Shown here in pieces: positions 53,490 through 64,000 of a DNA stretch of 64,000 nucleotides. The notes under the pieces were generated by a model. The model was not told where the DNA came from and did not search any database. It was given only the letters and a program-made list of their open reading frames with translations. The stretch is from Pseudomonas cerasi (GTDB taxonomy: Bacteria; Pseudomonadota; Gammaproteobacteria; Pseudomonadales; Pseudomonadaceae), in the NCBI RefSeq assembly GCF_900074915.1, contig NZ_LT222319.1, forward strand, positions 1,919,001 through 1,983,000, read 5' to 3'. The position numbers and the translations under genes are program-made. Positions within the stretch are counted from its first letter, which is position 1; the number at the start of each line of letters is the position of its first letter.

Positions 53490-54230
53490 GTGGACAAGTT
53501 GCTTTACGTCGCAATGAGCGGTGCATCCGAAAACGCGATCGCGCAAAAGGCTCATGCCAACAACCTGGCAAACGTCTCGACCAACGGTTTCATGCGTGAC
53601 CTGGAACAGGCCCGCTCGATGCCGGTGTTTGGCGAGGTCATGCCATCGCGAGCCTACGCCATGAGCGAGCGTCCCGGGACCGACTTTTCCGCCGGTGCGA
53701 TGGTGCAGACCGGTCGTGAGCTGGACATCGCTGTCAAGGGTGATGGCTGGATCGCAGTGCAGACGCCCGACGGCGGTGAAGCCTACACCCGCAGTTCCGG
53801 CATGAACATCGATGCCCTGGGCGTGTTGCGCGACGGCAGTGGTTTGCCGGTTATGGGCAACGGCGGTCCGATTGCCGTGCCGCCTCAGCAGCAGATCGAG
53901 ATCGGCGCCGACGGCACGATCAGTATTCGTTCGCTGGGCGAGAGTCCTCAGGTGATGGCGCAGGTCGACCGCATCAAGCTGGTCAAGCCTGACCTGAAGA
54001 CCATGGAGAAGGGCCCTGATGGCCTGATCCACACCAAGACCGGCCGGCCTGCCGATGCAGATGCCACCGTTCAGGTCGAGTCCGGCTTTCTGCAGGCGAG
54101 CAACGTCAATGCGGTCGAGGAAATGACCTCGGTACTGGCCTTGTCCCGTCAATTCGAATTGCACGTCAAGATGATGAAGACCGCCGAAGAAGACGATCAG
54201 TCTATGGCTCGCGTCTTGCAACTTGGCTAA
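53490..54230 (+). CDS. flgF: Flagellar proximal rod protein FlgF
   Basis: The 246-residue rod protein starts at a GTG (GGAGGAGGAAG just before it) with the axial motif NNLANVSTNGFMRDL and ends in the C-terminal axial helix. It is the first gene of the second hook-basal-body operon, under the sigma54 site at 53419. flgG follows 46 bp on. Confidence 0.95.
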   Translation: MDKLLYVAMSGASENAIAQKAHANNLANVSTNGFMRDLEQARSMPVFGEVMPSRAYAMSERPGTDFSAGAMVQTGRELDIAVKGDGWIAVQTPDGGEAYTRSSGMNIDALGVLRDGSGLPVMGNGGPIAVPPQQQIEIGADGTISIRSLGESPQVMAQVDRIKLVKPDLKTMEKGPDGLIHTKTGRPADADATVQVESGFLQASNVNAVEEMTSVLALSRQFELHVKMMKTAEEDDQSMARVLQLG

Positions 54231-54276
54231 TCAATGACAGCTTGCGCCGACAAACCGGCGCTCGAGGAGAACACAC

Positions 54277-55065
54277 ATGCTTCCTGCACTATACGTCGCC
54301 AAAACCGGTCTTGCCGCTCAGGACACCAACCTGACCACCATCTCCAACAACCTGGCGAACGTCTCGACCACCGGTTTCAAGAGTGACCGGGCCGAGTTCC
54401 AGGACCTGCTGTATCAGATCAAACGCCAGCCGGGTGCCCAGTCCACTCAGGACAGCGAACTGCCTTCCGGCCTGCAACTGGGTACCGGTGTGCGTATTGT
54501 CGGCACGCAGAAGAACTTCACTGCCGGTAGCCTGCAGACCACCAACAACCCGCTGGACCTGGCGGTCAACGGTCGTGGTTTCTTTCAGGTGACCCAGCCG
54601 GACGGCACCATTGCCTACAGCCGTGACGGTACGTTCCACCTCGACGCCAACGGCCAGATCGTCACGGCCAACGGTTATGCCCTCGAGCCTGCGATCGTTG
54701 TTCCGCAGAACGCCCAGACTTTTACGGTCGGTCAGGACGGTACTGTTTCCGTCACGCTGGCAGGCGCAACCGCTACGCCGCAGATCATCGGCAATATCCA
54801 GACCGCCGACTTCATCAACCCCGCCGGCCTGCAGGCCATCGGTGGCAACCTGTACCTGGAAACCGGTTCGAGCGGCGCGCCTCAGATCGGCACCCCTGGC
54901 CTTAACGGCCTTGGCCCGACCCTGCAGAACACCCTTGAAAACTCCAACGTCAGCACCGTTGAGGAACTGGTCAACATGATCACTACCCAGCGCGCCTACG
55001 AGATGAACTCCAAAGTGATCTCGACCGCTGACCAGATGCTGCAAAACCTGACTCAGAACCTGTAA
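54277..55065 (+). CDS. flgG: Flagellar distal rod protein FlgG
   Basis: The 262-residue distal rod protein has NNLANVSTTGFKSDRAEF near the N terminus, the QLGTGVRI and LAVNGRGFFQV segments typical of FlgG, and the C-terminal LVNMITTQRAYEMNSKVIS. A clear GAGGAG precedes the ATG. The length is normal for the family. Confidence 0.97.
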   Translation: MLPALYVAKTGLAAQDTNLTTISNNLANVSTTGFKSDRAEFQDLLYQIKRQPGAQSTQDSELPSGLQLGTGVRIVGTQKNFTAGSLQTTNNPLDLAVNGRGFFQVTQPDGTIAYSRDGTFHLDANGQIVTANGYALEPAIVVPQNAQTFTVGQDGTVSVTLAGATATPQIIGNIQTADFINPAGLQAIGGNLYLETGSSGAPQIGTPGLNGLGPTLQNTLENSNVSTVEELVNMITTQRAYEMNSKVISTADQMLQNLTQNL

Positions 55066-55863
<798 letters not shown>

Positions 55864-55876
55864 TAGCGGGATAGAC

Positions 55877-56986
55877 ATGATCAAGCTCAAGCAACTGATA
55901 GCGGCGACCTTGTTGTTGTCCACAGCGTTCGGCGTCCATGCCGAGCGTCTGAAGGACATCGCAAGCATCTCCGGCGTACGGGCCAACCAGTTGATCGGTT
56001 ACGGTCTGGTCGTGGGTCTCAACGGTACAGGTGACCAGACCACCCAGACCCCGTTCACCCTGCAGACCTTCAACAACATGCTGTCGCAGTTCGGCATCAA
56101 GGTGCCGTCGGGTTCGGGCACCGTGCAGCTGAAAAACGTCGCGGCGGTTGCGGTGTACGCAGATTTGCCAGCGTTCGCCAAACCGGGCCAGACGGTCGAT
56201 ATCACTGTTTCCTCGATCGGTAACTCCAAAAGCCTGCGCGGTGGTGCGCTGTTGATGACACCGATGAAAGGTGTCGACGGCAACGTTTACGCCATCGCTC
56301 AGGGCAACCTGGTGGTCGGCGGTTTCGACGCGGAAGGCCGTGACGGCTCGAAGATTACCGTCAACGTTCCGTCGTCGGGTCGAATCCCCGGTGGTGCGTC
56401 GGTAGAACGCGCTGTACCGAGCGGCTTCAACCAGGGCAACACCCTGACGCTGAACCTGAATCGCTCCGACTTCACCACTGCCAAGCGCGTCGTGGACAAG
56501 ATCAACGACATGCTTGGCCCTGGCGTCGCTCAGGCGCTGGACGGTGGTTCGGTGCGCGTGACTGCGCCGCTCGACCCAAGCCAGCGTGTGGATTACCTGT
56601 CGATTCTGGAGAACCTGGAAATCGATCCGGGCCAGACCGCTGCCAAGGTCATCATCAATTCGCGGACCGGCACCATCGTCATCGGCCAGAACGTCAAGGT
56701 TTCACCTGCTGCCGTCACCCACGGCAGCCTGACCGTGACCATCACCGAAGACCCAATCGTCAGCCAGCCGGGCGCATTGTCCGGCGGACAGACTGCGGTA
56801 GTGCCTCGCTCGCGGGTTAACGCCCAGCAGGAACTGCACCCGATGTTCAAGTTCGGTCCAGGCACCACGCTGGATGAGATCGTTCGCGCGGTCAATCAGG
56901 TGGGCGCTGCGCCCGGTGACCTGATGGCCATCCTCGAAGCCCTTAAGCAGGCCGGCGCGTTGCAAGCCGACCTGATCGTGATCTGA
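55877..56986 (+). CDS. flgI: Flagellar P-ring protein FlgI
   Basis: From the ATG at 55877 ([19 protein letters not shown] signal) the protein has 369 residues, the normal FlgI length, with [20 protein letters not shown] and [10 protein letters not shown] at the mature start. It forms the periplasmic P ring, assembled with FlgA. In-frame codons upstream lie inside flgH and are rejected. Confidence 0.96.
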   Translation: MIKLKQLIAATLLLSTAFGVHAERLKDIASISGVRANQLIGYGLVVGLNGTGDQTTQTPFTLQTFNNMLSQFGIKVPSGSGTVQLKNVAAVAVYADLPAFAKPGQTVDITVSSIGNSKSLRGGALLMTPMKGVDGNVYAIAQGNLVVGGFDAEGRDGSKITVNVPSSGRIPGGASVERAVPSGFNQGNTLTLNLNRSDFTTAKRVVDKINDMLGPGVAQALDGGSVRVTAPLDPSQRVDYLSILENLEIDPGQTAAKVIINSRTGTIVIGQNVKVSPAAVTHGSLTVTITEDPIVSQPGALSGGQTAVVPRSRVNAQQELHPMFKFGPGTTLDEIVRAVNQVGAAPGDLMAILEALKQAGALQADLIVI

Positions 56987-56996
56987 GGATTCGAGC

Positions 56997-58241
56997 ATGG
57001 ATATGCCCAAGAGCGGAATTTCGTCGGCGGTCGATTCGGGTGCCTACACCGACGTCAACCGTCTGGCGTCGCTGAAGCATGGCGACAAGGACAGTGTGGA
57101 AAACCAGAAGAAGGTGGCCCGCGAGTTCGAGTCGCTGTTCGTCAGCCAGATGCTCAAGGCCATGCGCTCGGCCAACGAAGTGCTGGCCAAGGACAATCCG
57201 ATGAACACCCCGGCCACGCGGCAGTATCAGGATATGTATGACCAGCAGTTGGCGGTCACGCTGTCCACCCGTGGCAACGGTATCGGGTTGCAGGACGTGC
57301 TGATGCGCCAATTGTCGAAAGACAAGGGGATAAACCACGCTGCGCCGGTCAATACGACCGACGCTGCAACGGCCGCTACTGACGCTGCGCCGGCCAAGAC
57401 CGGTCTGGCGACCAGCGTCTATCAGCGTCCGTTGTGGGCCACGCGCTCGGCGGCTGCCGATCAGGCGGCGGCTGCAGCCTCGGCGTCCGGAGAAGGGCGC
57501 AACGACATGGCGCTGCTCAACGCGCGTCGTCTGTCGCTGCCCGCCAAACTCACCGATCGTCTGCTGGCCGGCATCGTGCCTTCTGCCACCACAGCCGTCA
57601 GCAACAGCCCGGTGCCGGCTCGTGCGACAGCCGGTACTTCAGGCAACAACGGCGACTGGACACTCGATCCGAACCTGGCACCCGCGCCGGAGTACGTGCG
57701 CTCCATGGCCCAGCCACCGCTGGCACCGGCCAAGCGCGCGTTCAGCAACGCCGATCAGTTCGTCGAAACCATGTTGCCACTGGCCAAGGAAGCCGCAGCG
57801 CGTATCGGCGTCGACCCGGTCATGCTGGTGGCGCAGGCGGCACTGGAAACCGGTTGGGGCAAATCGATCATGCGTCAGCAGGACGGTAGCAGCAGTCACA
57901 ACCTGTTCGGCATCAAGGCGGCGGGCAGCTGGAAGGGTGCCGAAGCGCGTGCGATCACCAGCGAGTTCCGCGACGGCAAGATGGTCAAGGAAACGGCGGA
58001 TTTCCGTTCCTATGATTCCTACGCCGACAGCTTCCACGACCTGGTCAGTCTGTTGCAGAACAACAGCCGCTATAAAGAAGTGGTCAATTCGGCCGATAAA
58101 CCGGAACAGTTTGTAAAAGAATTGCAGAAGGCCGGTTACGCCACTGACCCGGACTATGCCAGCAAGATTTCGCAGATTGCGAAGCAGATGAAGAGTTACC
58201 AGACTTACGCCGCTGCAGCGGGCTCTTCCACGACTTTATAA
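56997..58241 (+). CDS. flgJ: Flagellar rod-cap protein / muramidase FlgJ
   Basis: The 414-residue protein has an N-terminal rod-binding domain (VAREFESLFVSQMLKAMRS), an Ala-rich linker (about 120-230) and a C-terminal glycosidase domain with AALETGWGKSIM and SHNLFGIKA, typical of FlgJ/GH73 with its catalytic Glu in ALETG. It opens the peptidoglycan for the rod. It is the usual dual-domain gamma-proteobacterial form. Confidence 0.95.
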   Translation: MDMPKSGISSAVDSGAYTDVNRLASLKHGDKDSVENQKKVAREFESLFVSQMLKAMRSANEVLAKDNPMNTPATRQYQDMYDQQLAVTLSTRGNGIGLQDVLMRQLSKDKGINHAAPVNTTDAATAATDAAPAKTGLATSVYQRPLWATRSAAADQAAAAASASGEGRNDMALLNARRLSLPAKLTDRLLAGIVPSATTAVSNSPVPARATAGTSGNNGDWTLDPNLAPAPEYVRSMAQPPLAPAKRAFSNADQFVETMLPLAKEAAARIGVDPVMLVAQAALETGWGKSIMRQQDGSSSHNLFGIKAAGSWKGAEARAITSEFRDGKMVKETADFRSYDSYADSFHDLVSLLQNNSRYKEVVNSADKPEQFVKELQKAGYATDPDYASKISQIAKQMKSYQTYAAAAGSSTTL

Positions 58242-58251
58242 GGTTTGACTC

Positions 58252-60312
58252 ATGTCGCTGATTTCAATTGGGCTCTCAGGTATCAATGCCAGCAGTGCCG
58301 CGATCAACACCATCGGTAACAACACGGCCAACGTGGATACCGCGGGTTACTCGCGTCAGCAGGTGCTGACCACGGCTTCGGCGCAGATCGCTCTTGGTCA
58401 GGGCGTAGGCTACATCGGTACCGGCACTACGCTGTCGGACGTACGTCGCATCTACAACAGCTATCTGGACACCCAATTGCAATCGAGCACCGCCCTCAGC
58501 GCGGATGCAGTGGCTTATTCCGGTCAGGCCAGCAAGACCGATACATTACTGTCAGACAATGCGACGGGGATCTCCGTGCAATTGGCGGACTTCTTCACCA
58601 AGATGCAGGGCATCGCCACCAGCGCCACGCAGTCGGCCGAACGCTCGTCGTTCCTGACCCAGGCTGGCGCGTTGAGCGCACGCTTCAACTCGGTTTCGTC
58701 GCAGTTGTCCACGCAGAACGATAACGTCAACACGCAGCTCAACACCTTCACCAAACAGGTCAACGAGCTGACCACCACCCTGGCGAGCCTGAACAAGCAG
58801 ATCACACAAGCGTCTGCGGGCAACGCCACGCCGAACACCCTGCTTGACTCGCGCAGTGAAGCGGTTCGTCAGCTCAACGAGCTGGTCGGTGTGAAAGTGG
58901 TCGAGAACAACGGTAACTTCGACATCTATACCGGTACCGGACAATCATTGGTCAGTGGCGGCACGTCCTACAAGATGTCGGCCAGCCCGAGCCCGTCCGA
59001 TCCGTTGCAGTACAACGTGCAGATTGCCTACGGCCAGACCCAGACCGATGTGACCTCGGTGCTCACTGGCGGCTCGATCGGTGGTCTGTTGCGTTACCGC
59101 AACGAAGTACTGGTGCCTGCGACCAACGAACTGGGCCGTACCGCGATGGTATTGTCGGACCAGGTCAACAGCCAGATGAACCAGGGCATCGACAGCAAGG
59201 GCAATTTCGGTTCGAACCTGTATTCCAGCATCAACAGTGCCGAAGCCATTACCCAGCGCAGCATCGGCAAAACCACCAACAGTGTCGGCTCCGGCAACCT
59301 CAACGTCACCATTGGCGACACCAGCAAGCTGACCGCCAACGATTATGAAGTGACGTTCAGCGACTCGTCGAATTTCACCGTACGTCGTCTGCCCAACGGC
59401 GAGAGCGTCGGTGCCGGTTCGCTGGCTGACAATCCGCCCAAACAGTTCGACGGCTTCAGTGTGAGTCTCAACGGCAATACGCTGGCAGCCGGTGACAGTT
59501 TCAAGGTTATCCCGACCCGTACTGGCGCGTCGGGGATCTCGGTGGTTCTGACCGACGCCAAGGATATTGCAGCGGCCGCGCCCTTGACGGCAACGGCGGG
59601 ATCCAGCAACTCCGGTACTGGTGGCTTCACCCAGCCGGTGCTGAACACCAAGTCGGATATCTACGACAGCACCCAGACCGCTGACCTGCGTAATGCGCTC
59701 AAAGACTCCACCCCGATGAAACTGGTGATGGGGGCGGTCAGCAGTACCGGCGTGCAGAGTTACACCCTGATCAATGCGAGTGGCGGAGCGGTGCTCGACC
59801 AGAACGGCAATGCCGTTGGTGGCTCGATCATCCAGGGCCAGGCCAACACGATCAAATTGAACGTCGGCTATACCGACACCACAACGACGCCGAGCAGCAG
59901 CACTGCGTTCCAGCTGGAAATGACCATTTCCGGCTCGCCGGTTGCCAATGACACGTTCAGCATCGGCATGACCGGTGGCGGCTCGTCCGACAACCGCAAC
60001 GCGTTGGCAGTGGTCGGCCTGCAGACCGCCAAGACCGTCGGTGTCGTCAACGGTGGCGTGGGCACCAGCCTGTCCGGTTCGTATGCAGACACGGTATCGG
60101 TTGTGGGTACGCTGGCGAGCCAGAGCAAGAACGATGTGACCGCCACTGCGGCCGTTGTCAGCCAGGCCAAATCGTCACGCGACTCGGTCTCGGGTGTATC
60201 GCTCGACGAAGAGGCGTCCAACCTGATCAAGTATCAGCAGTACTACACCGCCTCTTCGCAGATCATCAAGGCGGCACAAACCATTTTCAGCACGCTGATC
60301 AACAGTCTTTAA
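58252..60312 (+). CDS. flgK: Hook-filament junction protein FlgK (HAP1)
   Basis: The 686-residue protein has the N-terminal axial motif (IGNNTANVDTAGYSRQQ) and a C-terminal helix (EEASNLIKYQQYYTASSQ), with a large variable middle including FlgK/FlgE-type domains. It links the hook to the filament and is chaperoned by FlgN. It starts 10 bp after flgJ. Confidence 0.95.
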   Translation: MSLISIGLSGINASSAAINTIGNNTANVDTAGYSRQQVLTTASAQIALGQGVGYIGTGTTLSDVRRIYNSYLDTQLQSSTALSADAVAYSGQASKTDTLLSDNATGISVQLADFFTKMQGIATSATQSAERSSFLTQAGALSARFNSVSSQLSTQNDNVNTQLNTFTKQVNELTTTLASLNKQITQASAGNATPNTLLDSRSEAVRQLNELVGVKVVENNGNFDIYTGTGQSLVSGGTSYKMSASPSPSDPLQYNVQIAYGQTQTDVTSVLTGGSIGGLLRYRNEVLVPATNELGRTAMVLSDQVNSQMNQGIDSKGNFGSNLYSSINSAEAITQRSIGKTTNSVGSGNLNVTIGDTSKLTANDYEVTFSDSSNFTVRRLPNGESVGAGSLADNPPKQFDGFSVSLNGNTLAAGDSFKVIPTRTGASGISVVLTDAKDIAAAAPLTATAGSSNSGTGGFTQPVLNTKSDIYDSTQTADLRNALKDSTPMKLVMGAVSSTGVQSYTLINASGGAVLDQNGNAVGGSIIQGQANTIKLNVGYTDTTTTPSSSTAFQLEMTISGSPVANDTFSIGMTGGGSSDNRNALAVVGLQTAKTVGVVNGGVGTSLSGSYADTVSVVGTLASQSKNDVTATAAVVSQAKSSRDSVSGVSLDEEASNLIKYQQYYTASSQIIKAAQTIFSTLINSL

Positions 60313-60325
60313 GGAATCGTGAGCC

Positions 60326-61918
60326 ATGCGTATCTCGACTACCCAGTTCTTCGAATCCACGAACACCAATTATCAGCGTAACTATTCGAACCTGAACAAG
60401 ACCAGCGAAGAGGTCTCCAGTGGCATCAAGCTCAATACCGCAGGCGATGATCCGGTAGGTGCCGCGCGCGTACTGCAACTGGCGCAGCAGAACTCCATGC
60501 TGACCCAGTACGAAACCAATATCGGCACGATCAATACCAACGCGGTGACCACCGAGACCACGCTGACCAGCATCATCGACACGATGCAGGCCGCGCGGGA
60601 GCAGATCGTATCGGCAGGCAGTGGCGCGTTTACCGACTCGGACCGGCTCGCCAAGGCTTCGGCCCTCAAGCAGTACCAGAGTCAGATTCTGGGCTTGATG
60701 AACAGCCAGGACCCTAACGGTCAGTACATATTTTCCGGTTCCAAGGCCTCGACGCCACCGTATTCGCTGAACGCCGATGGCTCCTATAGCTACAAGGGCG
60801 ACCAGACCAGCGTCAATCTGGCGGTAGGTGATGGTTTGGTCATGGCCAGCAACACGACAGGTTTCGAGGCCTTCGAGCAGTCGGTCAACACAACCCGTAC
60901 GTCTGCCACACTGCTTTCGCCTGCAACCGATGACGGCAAGATCGGCCTCAGCAGTGGCCTGGTGACGTCCACTCCGACCTATAACTCCAGCTACCAGGGC
61001 GGCGAGCCCTATACGCTGACTTTTCTCAGCGGTACGCAATTCAAGATCACTGATGCCAGTGGCACTGACGTGAGTTCCGATACCTCGACTGGCGGCAAAT
61101 TTTCCCACGGCTCGTTCGATGCCCAGACGTTTACCTTCCGCGGCGTGGAAATGACGCTCAACGTCAACCTGCCGGCCGCTGACCGGGTCTCGGACGCTAC
61201 CGCAGATGCGGCGCTGGCCAATCGCAGCTACCAGCTGGCGTCGACACCGGACAGTGTTTCCACCTCGCGCAGCGCCGGCAATACGTCAACGGCGACCGTC
61301 AGCAGCTCTGTCGTGGGCAATACCGCTGCGGACCGGACTGCTTTCAACAATACCTTCCCGACAGACGGCGCGATCCTCAAGTTCACCAGCCCGACCGATT
61401 ACGAGCTGTACGCCGCGCCGTTGACCACCAGCAGCAAGCCAGTGTCCAGCGGCACCATGACCGGCTCGACGGCCAACGCCTCCGGTGTGAACTTCAATAT
61501 CAGCGGTACACCGGCTGCCGGTGATCAGTTCATCGTCGAGTCTGGCACGCACCAGACCGAGAACATTCTCAATACGCTGACAGCGGCGATCAAAGCCCTG
61601 TCGACGCCCACCGATGGCAACCTGGTGGCCTCGCAGAATATGACGGCAGCGCTGAACTCTGCGCTGGGCAACATGAGCAGCGCCATCGAACAAGCTTCTA
61701 CGGCACGTTCCAGTGGCGGCGCGCGTCAGCTGGCGGCAACCGCCCAAGGTACGACCAACGATCTGCTCAAAGGCAACAACACTACTGAGCAAGGTACTTA
61801 CGTAAACGCTGACATCGTCGAGGCGACCACCCGCCTGACATTGCAGAAAACCATGCTGGACGCTTCTCAGCAGGTGTTTACCATGCTGTCCAAGTTGAAC
61901 CTGTTCAGTCAGCTTTGA
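60326..61918 (+). CDS. flgL: Hook-filament junction protein FlgL (HAP3)
   Basis: The 530-residue protein has the flagellin-like N-terminal helix (MRISTTQFFESTNTNYQRN; SSGIKLNTAGDDPVGAAR) and C-terminal helix (LQKTMLDASQQVFTMLSKL). It is longer than enteric FlgL because of an extended middle, as in other pseudomonads. It follows flgK by 13 bp and ends the basal-body run before the glycosyltransferase gene. Confidence 0.95.
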   Translation: MRISTTQFFESTNTNYQRNYSNLNKTSEEVSSGIKLNTAGDDPVGAARVLQLAQQNSMLTQYETNIGTINTNAVTTETTLTSIIDTMQAAREQIVSAGSGAFTDSDRLAKASALKQYQSQILGLMNSQDPNGQYIFSGSKASTPPYSLNADGSYSYKGDQTSVNLAVGDGLVMASNTTGFEAFEQSVNTTRTSATLLSPATDDGKIGLSSGLVTSTPTYNSSYQGGEPYTLTFLSGTQFKITDASGTDVSSDTSTGGKFSHGSFDAQTFTFRGVEMTLNVNLPAADRVSDATADAALANRSYQLASTPDSVSTSRSAGNTSTATVSSSVVGNTAADRTAFNNTFPTDGAILKFTSPTDYELYAAPLTTSSKPVSSGTMTGSTANASGVNFNISGTPAAGDQFIVESGTHQTENILNTLTAAIKALSTPTDGNLVASQNMTAALNSALGNMSSAIEQASTARSSGGARQLAATAQGTTNDLLKGNNTTEQGTYVNADIVEATTRLTLQKTMLDASQQVFTMLSKLNLFSQL

Positions 61919-61956
61919 GTTCTGACGTTGAGCATCCGCCGTCTTTTTTCAGCGGT

Positions 61957-61987
61957 GAGGGGGGCCACTCGACTGAAGGGCCCCCAG
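61957..61987 (+). other. Hairpin between flgL and the glycosyltransferase gene
   Basis: GGGGGCC / GGCCCCC stem in the 89-bp gap. No T-tract, so read-through into the glycosyltransferase is possible. Confidence 0.45.
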
Positions 61988-62007
61988 CCGCTCGCGAGTC
62001 AGTCATA

Positions 62008-64000
62008 GTGAATTCAGTCCCCCTCGTCAGTATTGTCATTCCCGCCTTCAATTCGCGCTTCTTCCGCGCAGCGCTGCAAAGTGCGCTCGACCAGGTCTAC
62101 GACAATCTCGAAATCATCGTCTGTGACGATTGCCGTAGCGACGAGATCAAGGCGATTTTCGACGAGCTGGTAGCTCCCGACAGCGACCGGGCCCGTTACC
62201 TGCGCAATCCTCAGCGCCTGGGATTTCAGGGCAATCTGCTCAAGTGTCTGGAGCAGGCGAGCGGCGAATACATCAAGTTTCTCTGCGATGACGACCGCCT
62301 CTATAACTACTGCGTTGCGCATCAGGCGCAAACCCTCGATACCTACAAGGATGTCCAGCTCGTCGTCAGCAAACGCCATCTGGTGGACGTCGATGATTAT
62401 GTCCTGACGGCCCGCATGGAAAACGTTGGTCTGGTGCCCTACGACGCTGTGTTCAAGGGCGAGGACATGCTGGCGATTTTCGAGCGCACGCCGCGCAATT
62501 ATCTGGGCGGTTTCAGTGGCGCGATGATGCGTCGCGCCGATGTGCAGGAATACCTGCCGTCCATTGCGCTGCCGCAGGGCTTCGTTGCGCTGCTGGATTT
62601 CACGCTATTCATCTGCCTGCTGCGGCGCGGCAATCTGGTTGTGCTGCACAGCATCCAGAGTACCGAACGCCTGCACCCGGGGCGCTTCAGCAGTCAGGGC
62701 GATATGTACCAGAAAGCCACCACCGAATGGGGCTGGCTGAACGAAATGCTCAAGGCGCGTAGCGGCGAAGACGCACCGGCTCAGGGCTGGGTACGTTTTC
62801 TGCCTCTGCGCCGCGCGCACGAAGAGCCGCGCGAGTGGGACGAGGTCGGCCTTTACGGGGTGATGGCGGGTCGCCAGGGCGTGATGATGAGCCGCGTCGG
62901 CAGTGCCAGTGACAGCTATGCCGAACTGTACGCCGAATGGCTGTCCTGCCGCCGGTTTTCCGAGCCGCAAAAAAAGCTGCTCGAACAACGCATAGTGAGT
63001 TGGGCATGGCAGCCACGTATTGTGCCGGTGATCATCGATCAGCAGGGTGATGCCGAAGCCCTCGACATCACCTTGCGCAGCCTGGCCGAACAGGACTATG
63101 CCGCAGACTCGGTGGTGGTACTGACCAACGCCAGTGTCGACGATCCGCAGGTGCTGCGTTTTTCTCTGCAGCCGGACTGGGCTCGGCAACTGAACGAAGT
63201 ATTGCCACTGCTGGAGAGTGCCGACTGGGTCTACCTGTTGCGCGCCGGTGACCGGCTGACGCAGCCGGCGCTGCTGATTCTGGCCGAGCGTATTGCCCAG
63301 ACTCCCGGTCTGCTGTGTGTCTACAGCGACGAAGGCGCGCTGGTTGAGGACGAGTCCAGAGAGCCTATTTTCAAACCCGGCTTCAACCTGGATCTGCTGC
63401 GTGCCTATCCCTATGTCGGGCGCACGCTGGCGTTCGAGCGGCGAAATCTGCTGGACATGGGTGGTTTCGATCCGGCCTTCGATGAGCTCGCCCCGCACGA
63501 TGTGATCTGGCGTCTGGTCGAGGGGGCAGGGCCGCAGAGCATCGAGCACATCGCCGAAGTGCAGGTCGAGTCGCGTCTGGCATTCGCCGACTGGCTGTCA
63601 CTGCCTTGTGTCATCGAGCACAGCGAACCTCTGGTTGCGGCCCACCTGTCGCGGATCGGCAGAGAGCACGTCATTCATCACGATCAGTTGCCGTTGCTCA
63701 ATCGCATCGAGTACGTTCATCCGTCGCTGCCTCTGGTCTCGATCATCATCACCGCCAGGGATCAACTCGGCGCCCTGGAGCGCTGCATAGACAGTCTGCT
63801 CAGCAACACCACCTACCCGAATTACGAAGTCCTGATCGTCGACAACGCCAGCGAAAGCGCCGAAGCGCGGGCATGGTTCACGGCGATGAGTGAGCTGGGC
63901 AGCGACAAGCTGCGGATTGTTTCCCTGTCCGAGGCTGGCAGCGAAGCAACCGCCCAGAATCATGCCGCCGGTCAGGCGCGTGGTGATTATCTGCTGATGC
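62008..64000 (+). CDS. fgt1: Flagellin glycosyltransferase, two GT2 domains (partial)
   Basis: From a GTG at 62008 the frame is open to the right edge (664 codons, incomplete). It starts directly with a GT2 domain (VSIVIPAFNSRFFRAAL; FLCDDDRLYNY with the DxD) and, after a linker with another Rossmann-like part (VPVIIDQQGDAEALDITL), begins a second GT2 domain near 63730 (VSIIITARDQLGALERCID; VLIVDNASES). Size, domain layout and place directly after flgL match Fgt1 of the P. syringae flagellin glycosylation island, which adds rhamnose-type glycans to flagellin. The ribosome-binding site before the GTG is weak, but no better start is seen. Confidence 0.82.
   Translation, partial: MNSVPLVSIVIPAFNSRFFRAALQSALDQVYDNLEIIVCDDCRSDEIKAIFDELVAPDSDRARYLRNPQRLGFQGNLLKCLEQASGEYIKFLCDDDRLYNYCVAHQAQTLDTYKDVQLVVSKRHLVDVDDYVLTARMENVGLVPYDAVFKGEDMLAIFERTPRNYLGGFSGAMMRRADVQEYLPSIALPQGFVALLDFTLFICLLRRGNLVVLHSIQSTERLHPGRFSSQGDMYQKATTEWGWLNEMLKARSGEDAPAQGWVRFLPLRRAHEEPREWDEVGLYGVMAGRQGVMMSRVGSASDSYAELYAEWLSCRRFSEPQKKLLEQRIVSWAWQPRIVPVIIDQQGDAEALDITLRSLAEQDYAADSVVVLTNASVDDPQVLRFSLQPDWARQLNEVLPLLESADWVYLLRAGDRLTQPALLILAERIAQTPGLLCVYSDEGALVEDESREPIFKPGFNLDLLRAYPYVGRTLAFERRNLLDMGGFDPAFDELAPHDVIWRLVEGAGPQSIEHIAEVQVESRLAFADWLSLPCVIEHSEPLVAAHLSRIGREHVIHHDQLPLLNRIEYVHPSLPLVSIIITARDQLGALERCIDSLLSNTTYPNYEVLIVDNASESAEARAWFTAMSELGSDKLRIVSLSEAGSEATAQNHAAGQARGDYLLM

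Overview
The window is a chromosomal segment of a fluorescent pseudomonad, most likely Pseudomonas syringae sensu lato. The reasons are the G+C-rich Pseudomonas-type coding sequence, the bphO-bphP bacteriophytochrome pair, the amaB-amaA lysine/pipecolate genes, and above all the flagellar order flgBCDE ... flgFGHIJKL followed directly by a large two-domain glycosyltransferase, which is the start of the P. syringae flagellin glycosylation island. No rRNA, tRNA, CRISPR array or insertion sequence was seen.

Left part (1-18000). A truncated class III aminotransferase gene reads out of the window, opposite amaB-amaA (pipecolate/lysine catabolism). Next is a PmrA/QseB-type two-component system whose kinase gene carries an in-frame TGA, facing a PepSY protein/cytochrome b561 pair. 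A three-gene envelope operon (sialidase fold, membrane protein, LTA-synthase-like sulfatase) follows, then bphO-bphP, then an isolated VasX-like type VI effector gene with a membrane-protein partner that is probably its immunity protein.

Middle part (18000-40700). Eight genes on the minus strand form one tight operon: DHDPS-family aldolase, iron-dependent alcohol dehydrogenase, four-carbon acid sugar kinase, PdxA2, sodium:solute symporter, cytoplasmic sialidase-fold protein, SDR dehydrogenase and DeoR repressor. It looks like a complete but unassigned sugar-acid catabolic route and is the best candidate here for an undescribed pathway. Then come an MFS transporter, pobA and a divergent AraC-type pobR, ppnN, an SH3-domain membrane protein, a receiver-TPR regulator with a minimal soluble histidine kinase, a glycosyltransferase, a methyltransferase, a glutamine-synthetase-family ligase and a second MFS transporter.

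Right part (40700-64000) is the flagellar/chemotaxis locus. flgZ, flgN, flgM and flgA lie on the minus strand, cheV and cheR on the plus strand. A cyanate-detoxification cluster (cynR, cynS, DUF1348) and a possibly truncated ORF separate cheR from flgBCDE. flgE is followed by a terminator and then by a second, frameshifted flgE-like gene that contains a 144-bp tandem duplication. flgFGHIJKL then runs into the glycosyltransferase gene cut by the right edge. Clear sigma54 (-24/-12) sites precede flgB, flgF and flgA, and a textbook FliA (sigma28) site precedes flgM, so the flagellar hierarchy can be read from the DNA.
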